From contig NZ_RCIP01000002.1 in NCBI RefSeq assembly GCF_004000275.1, forward strand, positions 310,283 to 374,282: DNA of 64,000 nucleotides. The letters are read 5' to 3'. A program made the translations under genes and the position numbers. The stretch is from Saccharospirillum alexandrii (GTDB taxonomy: Bacteria; Pseudomonadota; Gammaproteobacteria; Pseudomonadales; Natronospirillaceae). Positions 8,141 to 16,922 of this stretch are shown here, piece after piece. Numbering within the stretch: position 1 is the first letter of the stretch; every line of letters starts with the position of its first letter. The notes below the pieces were generated by a model. It was not told the DNA's origin. It searched no databases and worked only from the letters and a program-made list of their open reading frames with translations.

Positions 8141-9082
8141 TTAACCCTGGGAAGACAGTGAAATCGGGTCGTTGTGTGCTAAGACCGACAGCACCTGCCA
8201 GGTGTTGTGAACCACCGGTGCTTCGCCATCGTCCATGGCGGTGCAGGTCCCGTAACGCTGAACCGTCTCGGGTGCCAGCAACACACTTAATAGACCGAAC
8301 TCGGTACCGGAACGCCAGCGCAGCGTGATCGACTTACGGCCATCATCGAGGTCGGTGTCACTTTCTGGCTCCAGCCGATCCGGCCAGATATTGTGCTCAG
8401 CAAGATGCTGTCGAATGGCCACTTCTGCGACCTGCTGTTCGGGCGACAATAAACGGTCACCCCGGTAACACGGTAAAAAAGGCCGGTCTTTACTCTCCGC
8501 ATCCAGAAAGGCCCCTGCTTTATCGGCATCAACACGGCCGTATTTTCGAGCCTGCGGAAACACCAGAATCGACGTCGCCAGCCGGCAACCCCCCAAATGC
8601 GTGCTTTGCCATATTTCTATATTCTCCGGCCGTGTCTCTGCTGCAGCGGTGAGTGCCTTGTAACTCGCATTGCCAAACTTGGCGCAGCAACGGTCTTTCT
8701 TACCGTGGGTGCAACACAGCACTACCGAATCCGGAATTTCCGCGACCTCCCACTCGGCGAGGGATTGCCCTGCCTTCAGTGCCGACAAGAAATCAATCAG
8801 CTCTGAACGCGGCACATCAAAGACGCGCGACTCGGGCATCAGATAAGCCCGGTGTGTTGTCGCAGACTGTGCTTTCCGGTCGATCAGATTCAGGCGCCGG
8901 CCGGCCTCTGCCAAAGCGGCGATGGCGGCCACTTCATCGGTGGTCATGTCCTTTGCCTGATTAAAGGTTTTCGACCAGCGACCACTGGGCCAGCTCAGCA
9001 ACAAGTTGGCGCCCGGGTGCCCGCCCGTACCCGGTAAAGGCTCGGCAACATCCCGGCTTATTTGTGCGCAAAAGGCTGTCAA
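8141..9082 (-). CDS. Sucrase/ferredoxin-like Fe-S protein
   Basis: The 313-residue protein belongs to the Suc_Fer-like (thioredoxin-like [2Fe-2S] ferredoxin) family. The Cys motif 'CCTHGKKDRCCAKFG' near residues 122-136 and the later 'HLGGCRLA' carry the probable cluster ligands. It has no signal peptide, so it is cytoplasmic. Its place inside a siderophore import operon suggests it reduces or strips iron from the incoming ferric siderophore, the job done by FhuF or SIP proteins elsewhere; this role is inference. The TTG start is supported by AGGAG six nucleotides upstream. Confidence 0.78.
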   Translation of the reverse strand: MTAFCAQISRDVAEPLPGTGGHPGANLLLSWPSGRWSKTFNQAKDMTTDEVAAIAALAEAGRRLNLIDRKAQSATTHRAYLMPESRVFDVPRSELIDFLSALKAGQSLAEWEVAEIPDSVVLCCTHGKKDRCCAKFGNASYKALTAAAETRPENIEIWQSTHLGGCRLATSILVFPQARKYGRVDADKAGAFLDAESKDRPFLPCYRGDRLLSPEQQVAEVAIRQHLAEHNIWPDRLEPESDTDLDDGRKSITLRWRSGTEFGLLSVLLAPETVQRYGTCTAMDDGEAPVVHNTWQVLSVLAHNDPISLSSQG

Positions 9083-9128
9083 AACGAACTCCTATTCCCA
9101 AACGCCAACCCTGACCTGGCCAGGCACA

Positions 9129-10193
9129 TCACAATGCACTCTTCGCCTGGGTTCTCTGCAACAGGTAAATGAACACCGGTACCCCGATAATGGCGGTGAC
9201 CAGACCCGCCGGAATCTGAATCGGCGCAAACAAGGCACGCCCCAGAAGATCCGCCAGGGTCACCACAAAGGCACCAATCAACGCCGTCAGTAAAAGATGC
9301 AATCCAACACCGCTGCGTGCCAGTCGCCGTGCCATATGAGGTGCGATCAGCCCGACAAAACCCAATGGCCCAACCGCCGCCGTGGCAATGGCCGCCAGAC
9401 CGACCGCAACGCTGATCAGCGCATAACGAATAACACTGGCACGCACGCCCAGACCCACAGCCGTGCTCTCACCCATTTGCAGAGCCGACATCGAGCGGCT
9501 GAGAATCAGCAATGGCGGCATCAACACCGCGCACCAGACCGCCACCATACGTACTTCGCTCCAGCCGGCGGCGTTGATGCTGCCGCTCAGCCAGGCCAGG
9601 GCCGACATGGCCCGGTCGATCTGGCCATAGGTCATCAGCGCCGAGGTGATGGCGCTGATAAACGCCGCCACGCCAATCCCCATCAAAATAAACCGAATGG
9701 AGCTGCCACCGCGCCGGTTCCAGCTCAGCCCCTGAATCAACGCCGCGACGACCAGGGAGCCGGCAAACGCCACCCAGGGTCGCAGCGCGGAACTCTGATC
9801 GGGCCAGATGACAGTCAGCGCGACCACGGCCAGTCCGGCCCCCTGGGAGATGCCCACCAGCGACGGGTCCGCCAGGCCATTGCGGGTCACGTTCTGCAGC
9901 GCCGCGCCTGAGAGCGCCAGCATGGTGCCGACGAAGGCAGCGACCAGAGTGCGCGGAAAGCGAAATTCCCAGACCACCGTCGTCATTTGCCTGGAAACCT
10001 CATCGCCCAGCAAGGTAGCGAACACTTGCGCCAGCGACATGTCGTAGCTGCCGATGGTAAGACTAACCGCAATCAGGGAGCCCAGGGCCAGCGTCAGCAC
10101 CAGCGCCAACACCAGAGCCCTGACCGGTAGCCTTAGCGACAACCGCTCGCCCGGCAGCCGCATTACCCAGAAGTGAGATAAACGCGTCGTCAT
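9129..10193 (-). CDS. Siderophore ABC permease 2, FecD type
   Basis: The FecCD-family permease (354 residues from the ATG at 10193) shows 'MLALSGAALQNVTRNGLADPS' near residue 85 and 'VGPLGFVGLIAPHMARRL' near 275. The frame runs further upstream to 10238, but the ATG at 10193 lies one base after the previous gene's stop and gives the normal length. It pairs with the permease encoded at 10195-11244 and should be driven by the FecE-like ATPase of the same operon. Confidence 0.88.
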   Translation of the reverse strand: MTTRLSHFWVMRLPGERLSLRLPVRALVLALVLTLALGSLIAVSLTIGSYDMSLAQVFATLLGDEVSRQMTTVVWEFRFPRTLVAAFVGTMLALSGAALQNVTRNGLADPSLVGISQGAGLAVVALTVIWPDQSSALRPWVAFAGSLVVAALIQGLSWNRRGGSSIRFILMGIGVAAFISAITSALMTYGQIDRAMSALAWLSGSINAAGWSEVRMVAVWCAVLMPPLLILSRSMSALQMGESTAVGLGVRASVIRYALISVAVGLAAIATAAVGPLGFVGLIAPHMARRLARSGVGLHLLLTALIGAFVVTLADLLGRALFAPIQIPAGLVTAIIGVPVFIYLLQRTQAKSAL

Positions 10194-10194
10194 A

Positions 10195-11244
10195 TCAGGA
10201 TGCCCGTTGCCGAACCAGATGGATAAACAGCGGCGCACCCACCATGGCGGTCATGATGCCGGTGGCAATCTCCTGGGGCCGCAACGCTAGCCGGGCAATA
10301 ATGTCGACCCCGAGCAAGTAAGCTGCGCCAACCAGGGCCGAGTACGGGACGATCCACCGATAATCCGACCCTATAAAGAGACGCACCACATGGGGAATCA
10401 CCAGGCCGACAAACCCCAGCGGACCGGCCAGTGCGACCGAGCAAGCGGTCAGCACCACCACACACAACAATACCTGCACCTTAAGCCAGCCAGTGCGCAC
10501 GCCCAGTCCGCGGGCCACATCATCGCCCATGGCCAGCACCGTCACCTTGCGCGACAACACCATGGCCAACCCAAGTGCCAGGCACAACCAGGGCGCGGCC
10601 ACCGACAACACATCCACCCGGCGGCCTGACAGCGAACCGGCCAGCCAGACCCGCAACTGCTCGAAGGTTTCCTGATTGAGCAAGTGCGCAACCGAGATCA
10701 GCGCGCCCAGAAAAGCGGTGATCGCCGCCCCGGCCAGTGTCAGTGTTAACGGCGTGGCACCACCGGGCGCCCACTGGGCAATCAGCCAGACCACAACAGC
10801 CGTCACCATGGCACCGAACGCGGCAACCCAGGGTAACCAGACCGTGGGCACGGTCTGAAAAACCCCGATGGCCATCACAACGGCGAACGAGGCCCCGGCC
10901 ATCAGCCCCAGAATGCCCGGCTCCGCCAGCGGATTGCGCGTAACCCCCTGCATCAGCGCACCCGCCACACTGAGCGCCGCGCCGACCAACACCGCAATAA
11001 TGGCGCGGGGCAGTCGCAAATCGCGAATGATCATGTGGTCGAACAGGGTGGGATCGTATTGGACAAGGGCATTTAACACCGTCGACAACGGCAGCGATTT
11101 GGCCCCAACAGCTATGTGCCAGCCGAACATCACGGCCAGCACACCGACCATAACCGGCAACCCGGCACTGTATGCCAGCCAGGCCCCGGAGGCACTGTCT
11201 GCGGTCGATGACGACATGGCGTTATGGCTCGCCTGGGTGGTCAT
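10195..11244 (-). CDS. Siderophore ABC permease 2, FecC type
   Basis: The 349-residue FecCD-family permease has about ten membrane helices with the signature segments 'LVGAALSVAGALMQGVTRNP' and 'AGPLGFVGLVIPHVVRL'. It overlaps the upstream ATPase gene by ATGA and is followed by its partner permease one base later, so all three inner-membrane parts are translationally coupled. Confidence 0.88.
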   Translation of the reverse strand: MTTQASHNAMSSSTADSASGAWLAYSAGLPVMVGVLAVMFGWHIAVGAKSLPLSTVLNALVQYDPTLFDHMIIRDLRLPRAIIAVLVGAALSVAGALMQGVTRNPLAEPGILGLMAGASFAVVMAIGVFQTVPTVWLPWVAAFGAMVTAVVVWLIAQWAPGGATPLTLTLAGAAITAFLGALISVAHLLNQETFEQLRVWLAGSLSGRRVDVLSVAAPWLCLALGLAMVLSRKVTVLAMGDDVARGLGVRTGWLKVQVLLCVVVLTACSVALAGPLGFVGLVIPHVVRLFIGSDYRWIVPYSALVGAAYLLGVDIIARLALRPQEIATGIMTAMVGAPLFIHLVRQRAS

Positions 11245-12098
11245 GCGATGCGAACGCCAACCTCAACGTGCTGAGCCGGCTCCGGCGCAGACGTCGGCAC
11301 GCAGATCAGACGCTTGGAGTGCGGGTCCCGAATGACGTGGGCATCCAGATCAAACACCGCTTTTAAATTGGCACTGGTAAAAACGTCCGACGGCGCGCCC
11401 CATTGCATAATGGCACCGTCGCGCAGCATGACCAGCGTATCCGCATAGGCGGCGGCCAGGTTCAGTTCGTGCAACACCACCACCAGCGTACGACCCATCT
11501 GGTGGGCCAACTGCACCAGCAGCTCCATCAAATCGACCTGAACTTTCAGATCCAGAAAGGTCGTGGGCTCATCGAGCAACACCAGATCGGTTTGCTGCGC
11601 CAACACCATCGCAATCCAGCAACGCTGACGCTGACCGCCTGACAACCCATCGACCGGACGGTCGGCAAAGTCGATCACCTTAGCGACCGTCATGGCGTCG
11701 TTGACGGCGCGCTCATCCTCGCTCGACCACTGCCGCAGCAGCGACTGATGCGGAAAACGGCCCTGAGCCACCAATTCACGCACCGTCAGCCCTTCGGGCG
11801 CCACGGGGCCCTGCGGCAACAAACCCAGCTTTTTCGCGACTTCCCGGGTCTTGCTGCGGTGAATGTCCTGACCATCGAGCAGGACCTGCCCTTCCGTCGG
11901 CGTCAGAATCCGCGCCAGCGCTTTCAACAGAGTGGACTTTCCGCTGCCATTAGGCCCGACCAGAATCGTCACCTGGCCATCCGGCACCTGAAAATCGACA
12001 TCGTTGAGAATAGGGGCAGCGTCATAACCCACCGTCAGAGACTCACCCTGCAATCGGCTGGAAGAATGAATGGACCTGGAGGAGATTGATTCAGACAT
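11241..12098 (-). CDS. Siderophore ABC transporter ATPase, FecE type
   Basis: The 285-residue cytoplasmic ATPase has Walker A GPNGSGKST, a Q-loop near 'LLPQGPV', signature LSGGQRQRC, Walker B LVLLDEPTTFLD and switch His in 'VVLHELN'. It heads the leftward operon ATPase-permease-permease-Fe-S protein-binding protein. It is the only FecE-type ATPase near the two siderophore importers, so it may also power the FecCD pair at 3058-5108; that is inference. A promoter TTGCAA-17-TAACAT reads leftward at 12132-12160. Confidence 0.88.
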   Translation of the reverse strand: MSESISSRSIHSSSRLQGESLTVGYDAAPILNDVDFQVPDGQVTILVGPNGSGKSTLLKALARILTPTEGQVLLDGQDIHRSKTREVAKKLGLLPQGPVAPEGLTVRELVAQGRFPHQSLLRQWSSEDERAVNDAMTVAKVIDFADRPVDGLSGGQRQRCWIAMVLAQQTDLVLLDEPTTFLDLKVQVDLMELLVQLAHQMGRTLVVVLHELNLAAAYADTLVMLRDGAIMQWGAPSDVFTSANLKAVFDLDAHVIRDPHSKRLICVPTSAPEPAQHVEVGVRIA

Positions 12099-12131
12099 GG
12101 GAAGCGGACTCCGTTAGCAACGAGTCTCACA

Positions 12132-12183
12132 ATGTTATTGGGAATCACTTTTATTTGCAATCTCGTCAGCTATAATAGCTGAC
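12132..12183. promoter_or_regulatory. Divergent promoter with palindrome, fecE/tonB
   Basis: The leftward promoter of the ATPase operon is TTGCAA (12155-12160) with TAACAT (12132-12137), 17 bp apart on the minus strand. The rightward tonB promoter has TATAAT at 12171-12176, centred in a perfect 19-bp palindrome, GTCAGCTATAATAGCTGAC (12165-12183), which could be an operator. No good match to the Fur consensus was found here. The -35 for tonB is weak. Confidence 0.4.
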
Positions 12184-12209
12184 TGTTTTTAGTCCGGTTC
12201 AGCTCAGCA

Positions 12210-13181
12210 ATGTCACCAACCGACACTCTCAATCAACGTCAGTCTGGCCCTGTCACTTCAAGCCAAAGTCGGCAAACCGGCCTGGCAATCGGCGTCTCAC
12301 TGGTGAGCCACCTGGCACTGGCGATTGCTATCGCCCAAACACAGAACCCGGTCACCTTACCCGCGAGTCTGTCACCGCCACCTCCCCTGGCATTGCAGCT
12401 ATCGCAAGCAACCGAGCCTGTTTCAGAACAGACGGCACCCTTGATCCTGAACGACAGCCAACGGGTCATTGCCAGCTCCGGCAACTCAACCCATTCCGTC
12501 ACGCTTCCCGAGCCTGAGCCAGCACCAGAACCTGCACCCGAGCCCGAGCCCGAGCCAATTCCAGATCCCGAACCTGAACCTGAACCTGAACAATTTTCAG
12601 AATCCGCGCCAGAACCTGAACCAGCTCCAGAACCCGAGCCCGCACCAACACCAACGCCAACGTCGACGCCAACACCAGAGCCTGAGCCAATTCCAGAACC
12701 TGAACCAGCGCCCGAACCGAAGCCCGAGCCAGAACAAGAACCCGAGCCCGAGCCCGTACAAGTCGCCAACTCAACCAGCTCGCCATTGCCGGCCATCAGC
12801 GAACCTACGAACACTGCAAACACCGCCGGCCTGGCCACAGCACCCGGTGACGCTTCCGCCGCCAGCCAACAACAGGCAGAACTTAGAGAACAACTCTACG
12901 ATACCTACCTCGCCGCCTTAATGCAGGAACTGCGACGTAGCTTCGACTACCCACGAAGCGCCCTGCGCCGTCGACAGGAGGGCCGCGTGCAAGTTGCATT
13001 ACGCATAGAAACCGACGGCAGCATCGCTGGCATCACACTGGATTCAAGCTCCGGCTACAACCTGCTGGACGAATCGGCCATAGCCATGATCGAGCGAATA
13101 TCCGGCCTGCCAGCCTTGCCTGAGGAAGCGGGTAACCGGGGGCTTGCCGTGTCTGTGCCGATTGATTTTAAATTGAATTAA
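12210..13181 (+). CDS. tonB: TonB energy transducer with Pro-Glu linker
   Basis: The 323-residue protein has an N-terminal cytoplasmic segment, one membrane anchor (about residues 24-42), a long periplasmic linker of Glu-Pro repeats (about 98-188), and a C-terminal TonB domain (about 235-323). The last has the conserved '[20 protein letters not shown]' beta-strand region. It would transmit proton-motive energy to the haem receptor and to siderophore receptors. It lies divergent to the FecE-type operon. No exbB or exbD gene is in the window. The repeat makes long false ORFs on the other strand. Confidence 0.88.
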   Translation: MSPTDTLNQRQSGPVTSSQSRQTGLAIGVSLVSHLALAIAIAQTQNPVTLPASLSPPPPLALQLSQATEPVSEQTAPLILNDSQRVIASSGNSTHSVTLPEPEPAPEPAPEPEPEPIPDPEPEPEPEQFSESAPEPEPAPEPEPAPTPTPTSTPTPEPEPIPEPEPAPEPKPEPEQEPEPEPVQVANSTSSPLPAISEPTNTANTAGLATAPGDASAASQQQAELREQLYDTYLAALMQELRRSFDYPRSALRRRQEGRVQVALRIETDGSIAGITLDSSSGYNLLDESAIAMIERISGLPALPEEAGNRGLAVSVPIDFKLN

Positions 13182-13316
13182 GTCAGTAGTTAGAGGGCAC
13201 AACCTAAAGCCCTTATTCGAACCCATCATCAAGCCTGCCATTGGCAACATTCCGGGTACTCTCTTAGAGAAAAAACAAAGAGTGACATCGGTGCATTGAG
13301 AAACTGCAGACATTAA

Positions 13317-13340
13317 AAAGCCGGGCATACGCCCGGCTTC
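13317..13340. terminator. Terminator between tonB and HmuY-like gene
   Basis: AAGCCGGGC and GCCCGGCTT pair around a 4-nt loop. On the minus strand the hairpin is followed by TTTTT and lies 20 bp after the stop of the HmuY-like gene. On the plus strand it is followed by CTTTAAG, so it may also end tonB transcription, less strongly. Confidence 0.75.
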
Positions 13341-13358
13341 TTTAAGTCGCTCACTATC

Positions 13359-14495
13359 TCAGTCCAATGCACGGTACCGTATGGTAATATGACGGCCTTC
13401 ATCAGCTTCGTTATAGTAATTCACTACCTGCACCAACGTCACTTCATCGGTATCGGTTTCCTTAACCGCGTAAACTCTGAAGTTGGGGTAAATACCATGC
13501 CCACCCAGTAGTCTATAAGCATACCAGTCATTGTAGTCGCTGCCGAACTCTCCACTAGGATTGTAAAACATGTTTTCTGTGGCTTCGGCGTCTGCAACGA
13601 AATCGTCTTCCTCAAGAGTAGTGACATCGATTGCATCAATATCAGCCTGTTCCATTGCATAAAGTTCATTCGAAGGATCGCTGTCGTCAGCAATAAATAC
13701 CCCGCCTTCTTGGCTTCCACTGTAGCCACCATTAACCAGGATCATCATGCTATGCCCAATACTGGCATATTGAACATCCCAGGTATCGGAGCCGCAATCA
13801 ACCACAGAGGCGCTGTCGAAATCGAAGCAATTTTCGCCGTCCTCGTCTCGTGCCCATGTAACTGCAGTACTGGAGAATTCAGCGTCATCGCTGCCTTTTA
13901 CATAGAAATCGGCTTCTACAGTGACTGCATGGATGCCTGGAGTGGAGTCATAGTTAACCGTAGTGAAATTAACTTTGGCGTAGCTGTCGCCCTCTGCAGA
14001 GCGAATCAACCACCAGGCATCAGAGTTGGCAGAAAAAGACATCGGTGGCACAAATTCGTAAAATTCAACACCATCACGACCCACAACCGCATCAATGCTG
14101 TCCTGAGTGAACTCCAGGTCATCCACACTATAGCTGGCTAGTAAATGCTCCAGTTCCGAGCCGGCAGTCGCATTTGTCCAAACGTTAACGTTTGGCTCTC
14201 CAGCATCAAAAAAATCTATCTGGGGAGCAGCTAATGCCAGTTCAGTGCGTGCCGCATTACTTCGAATACTGGTGGACTGGAATGCCAAATCCCAATCGTC
14301 GCCCGCCGACACCTCTGAGTCAGCCGAGAAATCTACGTATGCCCACTTCGAATTAGCATCAACCTGAATTGACTTGAAGTTATCATTTTGTGAAGAGTCA
14401 CCTCCGGCACCAGGATCATCCTTCTCTTCAACATTACAACCACTCAATAATACGGTGGATGCTGCCATTGTAACTAGCCAACTATTAACCTTCAT
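13359..14495 (-). CDS. HmuY-like haem-binding lipoprotein
   Basis: The 378-residue product is a lipoprotein (lipobox LLSGC, Cys20) rich in Asp and Ser. The segment 'WAYVDFSADSEV' followed by 'DDWDLAFQSTSIRSNAA' matches the start of the HmuY fold, a surface haem-binding protein that passes haem to a TonB-dependent receptor. The receptor gene lies just upstream in the same direction. AAGGAG lies 7 nt before the ATG. Compared with its neighbours the gene looks less GC-rich, which may mean a separate history. Assignment to HmuY is from this motif and context; the middle of the protein is not recognised. Confidence 0.72.
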   Translation of the reverse strand: MKVNSWLVTMAASTVLLSGCNVEEKDDPGAGGDSSQNDNFKSIQVDANSKWAYVDFSADSEVSAGDDWDLAFQSTSIRSNAARTELALAAPQIDFFDAGEPNVNVWTNATAGSELEHLLASYSVDDLEFTQDSIDAVVGRDGVEFYEFVPPMSFSANSDAWWLIRSAEGDSYAKVNFTTVNYDSTPGIHAVTVEADFYVKGSDDAEFSSTAVTWARDEDGENCFDFDSASVVDCGSDTWDVQYASIGHSMMILVNGGYSGSQEGGVFIADDSDPSNELYAMEQADIDAIDVTTLEEDDFVADAEATENMFYNPSGEFGSDYNDWYAYRLLGGHGIYPNFRVYAVKETDTDEVTLVQVVNYYNEADEGRHITIRYRALD

Positions 14496-14599
14496 AAAAA
14501 ATCTCCTTGAAAAAAATTACTTAATTCAGGGTTACGGGGATTGCTTCTCAACTTACTACACATCTTTAGGTCTAAAATGCTTGGCCGGCAACAAACCAA

Positions 14600-14712
14600 G
14601 TACGGGCTGCCGGGTAGACCTCTCCGGGGGAGTCCGCGGGAGGGATCCTGCGGTCTAGGCCCCATGGACGGGTTCATGCCGACCCCGGAGAGGTCTACCC
14701 GGTGGTCCGCAC
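14600..14712. repeat. Dispersed palindromic element, copy C
   Basis: This 113-bp hairpin has a 20-bp perfect stem (CCGGGTAGACCTCTCCGGGG at 14610-14629 and its complement ending at 14702). The outer arms match only partly. The central core CTAGGC-CCATGGACGG and a degenerate second hairpin (CCGC/GCGG) are present. It lies between the haem receptor gene and the HmuY-like gene, so it could weaken transcription from one into the other. Orientation is as in copy A. Confidence 0.82.
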
Positions 14713-14741
14713 GACCTCATGGCACCAAAACAACCCCATCC

Positions 14742-16703
14742 CTAAAACGGATGCCGGTAACGAATGCCCAGCGCATATTGGCGGCCGCCAATAGGCAGGC
14801 CATCGGCGGTGCCATTGCTGGGGGAAATTTCGTTGGTGAGGTTGTTAATCGCTGAGGTCAGCGTCCAGGCAGGTGTTAACTGATAACTCAGTGAAAGGTC
14901 CACCAGGGTGTATGGGTCAACGGATAAAGTTTCATCTTCCCCATAAAATTGCGGGCCGGTATGGGCGATTTGGGTACGCAGTGTTAGCGGTCGTTGTTCG
15001 CCCAACGCCCATTCATGCGTCAGCCCAAAGGTGTACTCCGGTCGCTGGGCCAGCCGGTCGCCGGTCGCCAGAGCGACTGCATGCAGCCACTGTGCATGAG
15101 CAGACACTTGATGCGCACCCAACTGGTGCTCAGCCGAAAGGTTCACGCCGTACACTTCCGCCCGGTCGATGTTCTGATACTGGTAAACCGTCACCCCGGG
15201 TTCATCACTCTCGGTTTCGGCGGTGACGATCAATTGCTCAATGTCCCGGTAGAACAGCTCCACTGACACCGGATCGATCACCCACTCAAGCTGAGCGGCG
15301 ACTGACGTCTCCGGCTCAAGCTCCGGATTGCCGGTCACGCGGTAACCGTGCAACTGACTGTGATCGAACTGGTAATAGCGCTCTTTCAAATCCGGCACCC
15401 GGTAGCCAAGCCCCAAACTCGCTCGCAGATAACTGTTTGTTGTTACATCGAAACGGCTCGCCAGATTCGGCGCCCAGTGCACACCGTAGGCTTCATCCCA
15501 GTGGCCGCGCAGACCGCCAACGAGTTCGAGCCGGTCGGTCGCAAACCAGCTGTCCTGTGCAAACAGCTCCAGACTTTGCTGATCGACCGGCGCAATTTCA
15601 TCTTCGCTGGGCGCGTTCAAGTCCGCTTTCTCCTGCGCCAATGCCGCCGCGCTGACTTTGCCGCCGAGCACAGCCTCGTGCATGCCCTGAGACAGATTCC
15701 AGCGGCCCTCCAAAGCCGTGTTCCACAGCGCGTATTCGCGGCGCAGATCCATGCCCTCGCTGCCCAGCTTATCCTGCTCGGAAACACCCCAGCCGAGCCC
15801 TGCGGAAGCGATAACATCGAGCCGTTCGCTCGTCGCCTGGTACTGGGCAGACACCCGCTGCTCGGTTACCGAGTTACGGTTTGGGTTACCGGTCACGGCA
15901 TGGGCACCGGGTTTGGTCAGATCCGACCCGCTCCAGTTCAGACCCAGGCGATGGTCTCGCTGCGCAAAAACATCAAATCGCTGCGCCAGCGACCAGCCAA
16001 TTCCGTTAGGCAGATCTTCCGCCCAGGTTTCGGGCGCTTTATCCAGACCGGCATCCTGCGTTAGCGACCAGGTAGTGGCCGAATAGCCACCCGGAATGGG
16101 TGCGGCGACGCGCCCGGACCAGTCGATCTGAGTGGGCACCCGCTCGGTCTCCGCTTCGTACTGGCGTGCATTGACGCCGATCTCGAATTCCGGGCCCTGT
16201 GGCTCCCGGCTGATCAGGTTAATAACCCCGCCCATAGCCGCGCTGCCATAGAGCGCCGACGCATTGGCCGACACCACTTCAATGCGTTCAATGTCGGCCA
16301 GACGCAGCGACCGGGTATCAATGGTTGACTCGTTCACCTGATTCAGCGGCACACCGTCGCGCATGATCAGAACGTGCTTTTCAGACAAGCCGTTTAGCAT
16401 CACCGACGCGCCGGTCTGACCGTGGGTTTGTTTCAGCTGCAAACCGGGAAGATCAGCCAACAGCTCTTCGAGCGTGACCGCCTGGGTTGACTCCAGCGTC
16501 GCCCGGTCGATCACCCGCACCGCCACCGGACTGTCTTCGGCCGTCACCTCCGACAAGGTTCCTGTAACAACCAAAGGCTGCAGCGCTACCGACTCGGCCA
16601 ATGCCAGTGCGGGTACCAGCGCACTTACCAGGCCAACCGACAGACTGAGGGTTAAAGCGTTTAGACAAAGGATGGTTCGGGGGGTGTTGACAACGACTGA
16701 CAC
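14742..16703 (-). CDS. hmuR: TonB-dependent haem receptor
   Basis: The outer-membrane receptor has a signal peptide ending near LALA-ESV, a TonB box region (PLVVTG), a plug domain (about residues 45-160) with 'GVPLNQVNESTID', and a 22-strand barrel ending in an aromatic residue (RHPF). The barrel holds 'YRVPDLKERYYQFDHSQLHG', the haem-receptor FRAP/NPNL-type region with a His. Neighbouring HmuY-like and HmuSTUV genes support haem as the substrate. The GTG at 16703 has AGAGGG nine bases upstream and gives a normal signal peptide; the frame also allows a GTG at 16742, without a ribosome-binding site. Confidence 0.85.
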   Translation of the reverse strand: MSVVVNTPRTILCLNALTLSLSVGLVSALVPALALAESVALQPLVVTGTLSEVTAEDSPVAVRVIDRATLESTQAVTLEELLADLPGLQLKQTHGQTGASVMLNGLSEKHVLIMRDGVPLNQVNESTIDTRSLRLADIERIEVVSANASALYGSAAMGGVINLISREPQGPEFEIGVNARQYEAETERVPTQIDWSGRVAAPIPGGYSATTWSLTQDAGLDKAPETWAEDLPNGIGWSLAQRFDVFAQRDHRLGLNWSGSDLTKPGAHAVTGNPNRNSVTEQRVSAQYQATSERLDVIASAGLGWGVSEQDKLGSEGMDLRREYALWNTALEGRWNLSQGMHEAVLGGKVSAAALAQEKADLNAPSEDEIAPVDQQSLELFAQDSWFATDRLELVGGLRGHWDEAYGVHWAPNLASRFDVTTNSYLRASLGLGYRVPDLKERYYQFDHSQLHGYRVTGNPELEPETSVAAQLEWVIDPVSVELFYRDIEQLIVTAETESDEPGVTVYQYQNIDRAEVYGVNLSAEHQLGAHQVSAHAQWLHAVALATGDRLAQRPEYTFGLTHEWALGEQRPLTLRTQIAHTGPQFYGEDETLSVDPYTLVDLSLSYQLTPAWTLTSAINNLTNEISPSNGTADGLPIGGRQYALGIRYRHPF

Positions 16704-16833
16704 GCTCGCTTGCCCTCTTTGGTTAGTGGCAGTCCGAGGCACCAGGGTGCCCGAACTATTAATACTTGATTGTTATTTGCATTTAGCAATCATTCCTATT
16801 TAATATAGAGGCAAGCGCCAATGCGCGTCAATC

Positions 16834-16852
16834 GCAAATGAGATTAAATATC
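16834..16852. promoter_or_regulatory. Putative Fur box before hmuS
   Basis: GCAAATGAGATTAAATATC matches about 13 of 19 positions of the Fur consensus. It sits about 70 bp upstream of hmuS and about 130 bp from the receptor start, in the divergent haem promoter region. The AT-rich stretch 16760-16800 probably contains the receptor promoter. Confidence 0.45.
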
Positions 16853-16922
16853 AAATAAACCAAAGACCGCCGTGTCCGCATAAGGGACAACGCGGTCCTG
16901 ACACCACAACAAGGACATCGCC

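Noticed and set aside
12239-12838. 199-aa open frame on the minus strand within tonB
   Set aside because: It is the complement of the Glu-Pro repeats, low in complexity (Gly-Ser repeats), with no ribosome-binding site; the plus-strand frame has a clear TonB domain.
16768-16797. Second Fur box upstream of the haem receptor
   Set aside because: The stretch has inverted TGATTG/CAATCA but a poor fit to the Fur consensus, so it was not listed as a separate site.
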